64,000 nucleotides of DNA, from positions 186,001-250,000 of the forward strand of contig NZ_JBLFEP010000006.1 in NCBI RefSeq assembly GCF_047345415.1. Reading direction: 5' to 3'. A program made the position numbers and the translations under genes. Positions 59,964 through 64,000 of this stretch are shown here, piece by piece; within the stretch, counting starts at the first letter, position 1; each line of letters begins with the position of its first letter. The DNA comes from Maribacter_C sp947494565 (GTDB lineage Bacteria > Bacteroidota > Bacteroidia > Flavobacteriales > Flavobacteriaceae). The notes under the pieces were generated by a model. That model was not told the DNA's origin. It was given only the letters and a program-made list of their open reading frames with translations, and made no database searches.

Positions 59964-60698
59964 TCATTTATTTTTGAATAGCGCAATAGTATAATCGAGT
60001 AGTTCTGGACCTCCATGTGGCCCATGCCCGGGAATCACGGTCTTTAATTTGGGGTGGGCTTCCTTGATTTTCTGTACGGTGGCGCTCCATGTTGACACAT
60101 TGGCGTCGTCAAGATTACCGTAACCTGCGTTCAGCATCTTGACCATACAACCACCGAAAATCAGTTCTTCCTCAGGTATATAGCTCACGATATTGTCGAC
60201 CGTATGTGCCTCTCCGTAGTATTGGTTGATAACCTCCTTGTCGCCTACTTTAAGAATCAGTTGGTCATCGAAAGTGTTTTGGGGTTTCTTTTCAGGGATC
60301 TCGACTAATTTGCTCGTCTTTTCGTGGGCGTAGGTCGCAATACCCTTTTTGTGGAATTCCGAGATGCCCCCTAACGCATCTATATGAAAATGGTTAGCGA
60401 CAAGGCCGATAACTTTTTGACCCTTGATGTCCTCTAGCCAGCGTAGTAACTCGCGTGTGCTTTCTGGATCCGACGGGGTGTCGAAAACGAGCGCTTCTCC
60501 CTTATTCATGAAGATGTAACCATTACAGGCCACCTTACCCGAAGACTCGGTCTGTAGATATGTAATATGTACGTAGCTGTTTTTACTGAGGGGTATGATC
60601 TTTAAACTGTCCGTACTGTAAGCTGAATTCGCTTTATAAGACTTACATTGTGCAAGTGCCAATAGGAAAAGGAGTAGTAATTTTGAATTTTTGAGCAT
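59964..60698 (-). CDS. Subclass B1 metallo-beta-lactamase lipoprotein
   Basis: The protein has 244 residues from ATG 60698; the signal ends LLALAQC, a lipobox. All B1 zinc ligands are visible: HxHxD in NHFHIDALGG (H103, H105, D107), GEAHTVDN (third His of the first site), GGCMVK (Cys of the second site, followed by the Lys that binds the carboxylate), and PGHG (final His). GYGNLDDANV carries the conserved Asn. It should hydrolyse beta-lactams including carbapenems by family knowledge, though expression and activity are unknown. It is the first gene of a two-gene unit with the PhoD-like phosphatase. Confidence 0.9.
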   Translation of the reverse strand: MLKNSKLLLLFLLALAQCKSYKANSAYSTDSLKIIPLSKNSYVHITYLQTESSGKVACNGYIFMNKGEALVFDTPSDPESTRELLRWLEDIKGQKVIGLVANHFHIDALGGISEFHKKGIATYAHEKTSKLVEIPEKKPQNTFDDQLILKVGDKEVINQYYGEAHTVDNIVSYIPEEELIFGGCMVKMLNAGYGNLDDANVSTWSATVQKIKEAHPKLKTVIPGHGPHGGPELLDYTIALFKNK

Positions 60699-60735
60699 AT
60701 TGGAGTCTGTCTCCATAAAGATATGATTTTAGCTT

Positions 60736-61116
60736 ATGGATGAACAACGTGGTACACCTGAAAAATTAATATTTGTTTACAATGCGGATTCAGGTTTGGG
60801 AAACATGCTCTTGGATGGCGCTCATAAGATACTTCAACCTAGTACCTATGCCTGCAGTTTGTGCAGTCTGACTTTTGGGGCCTTTACCGAGAAGGCGACA
60901 TGGAAAAGATTCAGGGAGGCGCATCCGGTGGAAATGGTGTTTTTACACAAAGATGAATTCAACAAACAGTATGCCTCTAAGTTTGGACATAAATTTAGCT
61001 TTCCAATAGTTTTGGCGGAAACCCGTAGTGGTCTAGAAGTGGGTGTCACGACCGAAGAGTTGAACGCATTGAAGAAAACGGAAAATCTGATGGATTTAAT
61101 TACAAAAAGAATCTAA
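60736..61116 (+). CDS. Hypothetical protein with CxxC motif
   Basis: The protein has 126 residues and no signal peptide. It starts with KLIFVYNADSGLGNMLLDGAHKI and has a CxxC (YACSLCSLTFG) followed by a hydrophobic strand (MVFLHKDEF) and FPIVLAETRSGLEVGVTTEELNAL. The layout resembles a thioredoxin-like or glutaredoxin-like fold, but the family is not one I can name. The start is divergent from the MBL gene, and the stop overlaps engB by 4 bp. Confidence 0.65.
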   Translation: MDEQRGTPEKLIFVYNADSGLGNMLLDGAHKILQPSTYACSLCSLTFGAFTEKATWKRFREAHPVEMVFLHKDEFNKQYASKFGHKFSFPIVLAETRSGLEVGVTTEELNALKKTENLMDLITKRI

Positions 61117-61736
61117 AGTTGTTTTCGCTGTTCCTCGAAAAATTGATTGTTTATTGCCTCAATAAAACGCAATAACCCATCACGGCCTATGGTCTTGCTC
61201 GAAGAGGTGATGAAGTGCTGTGGCGCTTCATGCCAAACCCCGTTTAATAGTGCTTGAATATAATTCTGCACTTTTTCTTCAATGACTTTGGGTTTCAACT
61301 TGTCCGCTTTGGTAAAGATCATACAAAAAGGAATGCCCTTTTCACCGAGCCATTCCATAAATTCCATGTCGATTTTTTGAGGCGCATGGCGTATATCGAC
61401 CAAAACAAAAGAACAGACCAGTTGTTCGCGCTGTTCAAAATAATTGGTAATGTATTTCTGAAAGGTCTTTTTGCTCTTTTTCGATACTCTGGCATAGCCG
61501 TAACCCGGCAAATCGACTAAAAACCAATTCCCATTGATTTTAAAATGGTTGATCAGTTGCGTTTTTCCTGGTCGTCCGGACGTCTTGGCCAGGTTTTTCC
61601 GTTCCATGAGCATATTGATCAATGAGGACTTGCCCACATTCGATCTTCCGATAAACGCGTATTCGGGTAGCGGTTCATTCGGACATTTGGTAACGTCGGA
61701 ATTACTGATTACAAAGTCGGCCGACTTTATCTTCAT
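61113..61736 (-). CDS. engB: Ribosome biogenesis GTPase YihA/YsxC/EngB
   Basis: The protein has 207 residues. GTPase motifs are G1 (FIGRSNVGKSSLIN), G2 (SGRPGKTQLINHF), G3 (DLPGYGYA), and G4 (IFTKADK). EngB helps assemble the 50S subunit. It lies 11 bp downstream of the alpha/beta hydrolase gene and ends overlapping the convergent hypothetical gene. Confidence 0.96.
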   Translation of the reverse strand: MKIKSADFVISNSDVTKCPNEPLPEYAFIGRSNVGKSSLINMLMERKNLAKTSGRPGKTQLINHFKINGNWFLVDLPGYGYARVSKKSKKTFQKYITNYFEQREQLVCSFVLVDIRHAPQKIDMEFMEWLGEKGIPFCMIFTKADKLKPKVIEEKVQNYIQALLNGVWHEAPQHFITSSSKTIGRDGLLRFIEAINNQFFEEQRKQL

Positions 61737-61747
61737 TGAAAAAGATT

Positions 61748-62512
61748 TTAGAAATTTCGCTTTTCAAGCCAAGCGTCAAGTACGGTGTTGAATTCTTCCG
61801 GATGTTCCATCATCGGGGCGTGCCCACATTTTTTGATCCAGAATAAATCAGAGTCGGGCAACAGTTCGTGAAAAAGCTCTGCAACGTCGGGCGGCGTGAC
61901 ACCATCGTTTTCTCCCCAGATAATGCAGGTTGGTGTCTGCATTTTAGGTAAATCTTGGGCCATATTGTGCCGTATAGCGCTCTTGGCTATGGCTAGGGTC
62001 TTTACAAGTTTAATGCGATCGTTTACGGTAGCAAAGACTTCATCTACAATTTCTTTAGTGGCCACTGCGGGGTCATAAAAAACATCTTGAGCCTTTTTCT
62101 TGATGAATTCATAATCGCCGCGTTTCGGATAGCCATCACCCATGGCACTTTCGTATAATCCTGAACTACCTGTAATCACCAATGCTTTTACCATTTCAGG
62201 ATACATTTTGGTGTGTAGTAGACCAATATGCCCACCTAGGGAATTGCCCAATAGAATCACATCTTTCAGTCCTTTGAACTCGATGAATTTTTCAAGGTAC
62301 TTTGCAAATTGTTTGACGGTCGTCTTGAGCATGGGCATATCGTAGATGGGTAGCTCTGGGATCAGAACCTTGTATCCTTTCTTGGGAAAATGGTTCATTA
62401 CGCCCTCAAAGTTACTCAGTCCGCCCATGAGGCCATGTAAAATGATGATGGGGGTGCCTTCCCCCTTCTCCATATACTTGAATTTCCCGTCAACGATTAT
62501 TTTTTCATCCAT
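61748..62512 (-). CDS. Alpha/beta hydrolase
   Basis: The protein has 254 residues. The nucleophile elbow GNSLGGHIG carries the Ser, the Asp is in IWGENDGVTPPDV, and the His is in KCGHAPMMEHPEEF. The oxyanion-hole HGLMGGLSNF is typical. It belongs to the broad esterase/lyase-like group, and the substrate is unknown. It is upstream of engB on the same strand, an arrangement seen in other flavobacteria next to mraZ, although mraZ is not in the window. Confidence 0.88.
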   Translation of the reverse strand: MDEKIIVDGKFKYMEKGEGTPIIILHGLMGGLSNFEGVMNHFPKKGYKVLIPELPIYDMPMLKTTVKQFAKYLEKFIEFKGLKDVILLGNSLGGHIGLLHTKMYPEMVKALVITGSSGLYESAMGDGYPKRGDYEFIKKKAQDVFYDPAVATKEIVDEVFATVNDRIKLVKTLAIAKSAIRHNMAQDLPKMQTPTCIIWGENDGVTPPDVAELFHELLPDSDLFWIKKCGHAPMMEHPEEFNTVLDAWLEKRNF

Positions 62513-62616
62513 TCCTTAGCGAATCTGATAATGCGCAAATATAGGCATTTACATATTACAAGAAACAATTTGAACGTATTGCAAGGAAGCGCAAATGAGC
62601 GGATATTCTTGCAATT

Positions 62617-64000
62617 TCATTCGATTTGTATTTGGGCCAAAAGAGAAATGGGTTTTCCGTTTTCCGTAAAGCCTTCTACTGAAATTTCATAGGTGCCCAA
62701 GTTGTCCGAAGTAAAAAATTCAAAGGTTTCGGTCGCTTTGATTTTATGTTGCGGTAACCAAAGCAATTGCCGTCTAAAATCCGCGATATGCCCGGTGTCA
62801 TTTGATGCGCTTGAAGAATATTCTTGTTCATAATACTTTCTCATCGCAAGCGGCCCCTTTATGTCGAAAATCAAAGGTTCTTTAACCGCCATTGTTTCTG
62901 AATAGTTTCCGTCTTTGGTTTCAACGGAAAAAACACCTTGATACTTTTTAGGCCCGATATAAATTTCACTTCGAGATATACCTATTCGCCGCATTCTTTT
63001 TACACCGAAGTCAAATAGTGCGTTGGCATCTTGCACAAGAATATTATCGACCAATATCAAGGGAGCGTCATACGAATCAATAAAAAACTCATCAGATCCT
63101 CTAACTTGAATAGTGTATTTGCCCTTACGTTTCTTAACCAGTACATCTTCTATAATTTCAACTATGGTTTCTTGTAAGGTCTTGAATCTGGTATACTCAT
63201 CAAGGTTATAAACTTTTTGAAAATCTTTATACGCTGGCTTAACATAGGTTGCGGCAATAATGCTATCCGCCTTTTGCTCAAAAAATGCATTCTCAATTTG
63301 ATTGTGGATACTTCGTTGCTCAAACGAGGGATTCAGATCTGATGAAATGACTAATTCTTTAAAATCAAAAGAATCCTGGCTTATCCTTGTTTGGTCCAGA
63401 ATGATGTCGATTTCATTTTCACTGTCGCCCAAAATATCAAAAACGGCCTTGCTGCTTCTAGAACCAGTATCGATATTGAAATAAAAATCACCATTTTGAT
63501 TGGTACGTGAAACCTTGGTCAAACCATTGTCTCCCGCAATAGAAAGGGTAATGTGTCTGTTTTCAATAGATTGCGTTAAATTTCGAGAAGCTATGCGACC
63601 TGAAATCAGTTCGCCACGCAATTCGGGCAAGTATATTGAATCATTAGGCTTTAATCTGTGTTTCTTGACTGAAATCGAATTCTCTTTTACAATCGTCGAA
63701 CTTTTCTTTTGAAACGGGATTTTTACCGAGTCTTTCTTGCGTACGGAAATAGATATATTACTTGACCCTTGTTCGATGAGTTCTTCGATATCAAATTTGA
63801 CCAGTTGTCTTTTGCCGAATTTTCGTTGGGTCAAGTTGATTCTGAAGGAGGGTGTTTTTTCCTTGAATAAGGAAACATTCGTTAAACTATCGAATTTTGA
63901 GTGAACAATTTCTTCGCATAATAATTGATTGTTGACTTTTGGCAGCGCTTGATACGGATTTACAATAACCAAATCAGCAATGAAAAACGATTGTTCACCT
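62617..64000 (-). CDS. Large secreted protein with TonB-plug-like region, C-terminal part (5' end outside window)
   Basis: The reading frame runs on past base 64000, so the protein starts outside the window. The visible 461 residues include a carboxypeptidase-regulatory-like segment (ELISGRIASRNLTQSIENRHITL) and a plug-like domain (YDAPLILVDNILVQDANALFDFGVKRMRRIGISRSEIYIGPKKYQGVFSVET). They end with a beta-rich tail (TYEISVEGFTENGKPISLLAQIQIE). There is no beta-barrel, so it is not a complete TonB receptor. It resembles flavobacterial proteins with MG2-like and plug domains. Role is unknown. Confidence 0.75.
   Translation of the reverse strand, partial: GEQSFFIADLVIVNPYQALPKVNNQLLCEEIVHSKFDSLTNVSLFKEKTPSFRINLTQRKFGKRQLVKFDIEELIEQGSSNISISVRKKDSVKIPFQKKSSTIVKENSISVKKHRLKPNDSIYLPELRGELISGRIASRNLTQSIENRHITLSIAGDNGLTKVSRTNQNGDFYFNIDTGSRSSKAVFDILGDSENEIDIILDQTRISQDSFDFKELVISSDLNPSFEQRSIHNQIENAFFEQKADSIIAATYVKPAYKDFQKVYNLDEYTRFKTLQETIVEIIEDVLVKKRKGKYTIQVRGSDEFFIDSYDAPLILVDNILVQDANALFDFGVKRMRRIGISRSEIYIGPKKYQGVFSVETKDGNYSETMAVKEPLIFDIKGPLAMRKYYEQEYSSSASNDTGHIADFRRQLLWLPQHKIKATETFEFFTSDNLGTYEISVEGFTENGKPISLLAQIQIE

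Noticed and set aside
1..64000. CRISPR arrays, insertion sequences, integrases, tRNA or rRNA genes
   Set aside because: I found no spaced direct-repeat array, no transposase or integrase motifs, and no tRNA-like cloverleaf or rRNA segment on either strand by reading. A tRNAscan or ISfinder search was not possible.

Overview
The window is a stretch of chromosome from a member of the Bacteroidota, almost certainly a marine-type Flavobacteriaceae. Direct support: gliding genes gldB and gldC next to nadE, the Bacteroidetes promoter motif TAnnTTTG in front of many genes, scarce Shine-Dalgarno sequences and several TTG starts, many Bacteroidetes-typical families (DUF2723, DUF3857, DUF4846, DUF5694), and a DnaG whose zinc-binding ribbon has lost its ligands. 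Genus cannot be fixed from this window. I see no rRNA, tRNA, insertion sequence, CRISPR array or prophage. The only patch that looks accessory is the AT-rich, poorly conserved segment around 19.3-21.4 kb.

Layout. 1-16.2 kb is largely sulfur and methionine metabolism: the end of metZ; an intervening minus-strand cluster (SnoaL-like protein, sugar-phosphate-epimerase-like lipoprotein, amidohydrolase, Rieske oxygenase) with a divergent TetR gene; then an Rrf2 regulator, a pair of palindromic operator-like sites, and a sulfate/sulfite assimilation operon (cysH, a sulfite reductase fused to a HEPN domain, cobA, precorrin-2 dehydrogenase, ferredoxin-NADP reductase). A strong terminator follows, then a SAM-I riboswitch in front of a two-gene split methionine synthase and metF. 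16.2-29.5 kb holds envelope proteins (PagL-like lipid A deacylase, GIN-domain lipoprotein, LACTB-like hydrolase), the AT-rich patch, an amidohydrolase lipoprotein, a membrane-anchored LuxR-type regulator, a large DUF2723 membrane protein, and an M20 peptidase between two paralogous small secreted proteins.

29.5-33.9 kb is an aromatic amino acid operon (pheA, aminotransferase, tyrA, DAHP synthase-chorismate mutase). It is preceded by what looks like a complete classical transcription attenuator: a 22-codon leader with nine Phe/Tyr codons, a long antiterminator stem and a GC-rich intrinsic terminator. This is the most striking find in the window. 34-48.6 kb carries housekeeping genes (rsgA, dtd, mazG-like, aroA, queA, rlmN, a polyprenyl synthase) mixed with two DUF3857 transglutaminase-like proteins and an ECF sigma / membrane / outer-membrane trio.

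48.6-64 kb contains small membrane proteins and lipoproteins, dnaG, a NarL-type response regulator lacking the phospho-accepting Asp, nadE-gldB-gldC, a PhoD-like phosphatase beside a complete subclass-B1 metallo-beta-lactamase, engB, an alpha/beta hydrolase, and the C-terminal part of a large secreted protein that runs off the window end.

How parts fit together: SiR needs siroheme (made by CobA plus the precorrin-2 dehydrogenase) and reduced ferredoxin (probably from the FNR-like reductase); sulfide feeds MetZ, whose homocysteine feeds the split MetH with methyl groups from MetF. Rrf2 and the SAM riboswitch would set the flow at the two ends.
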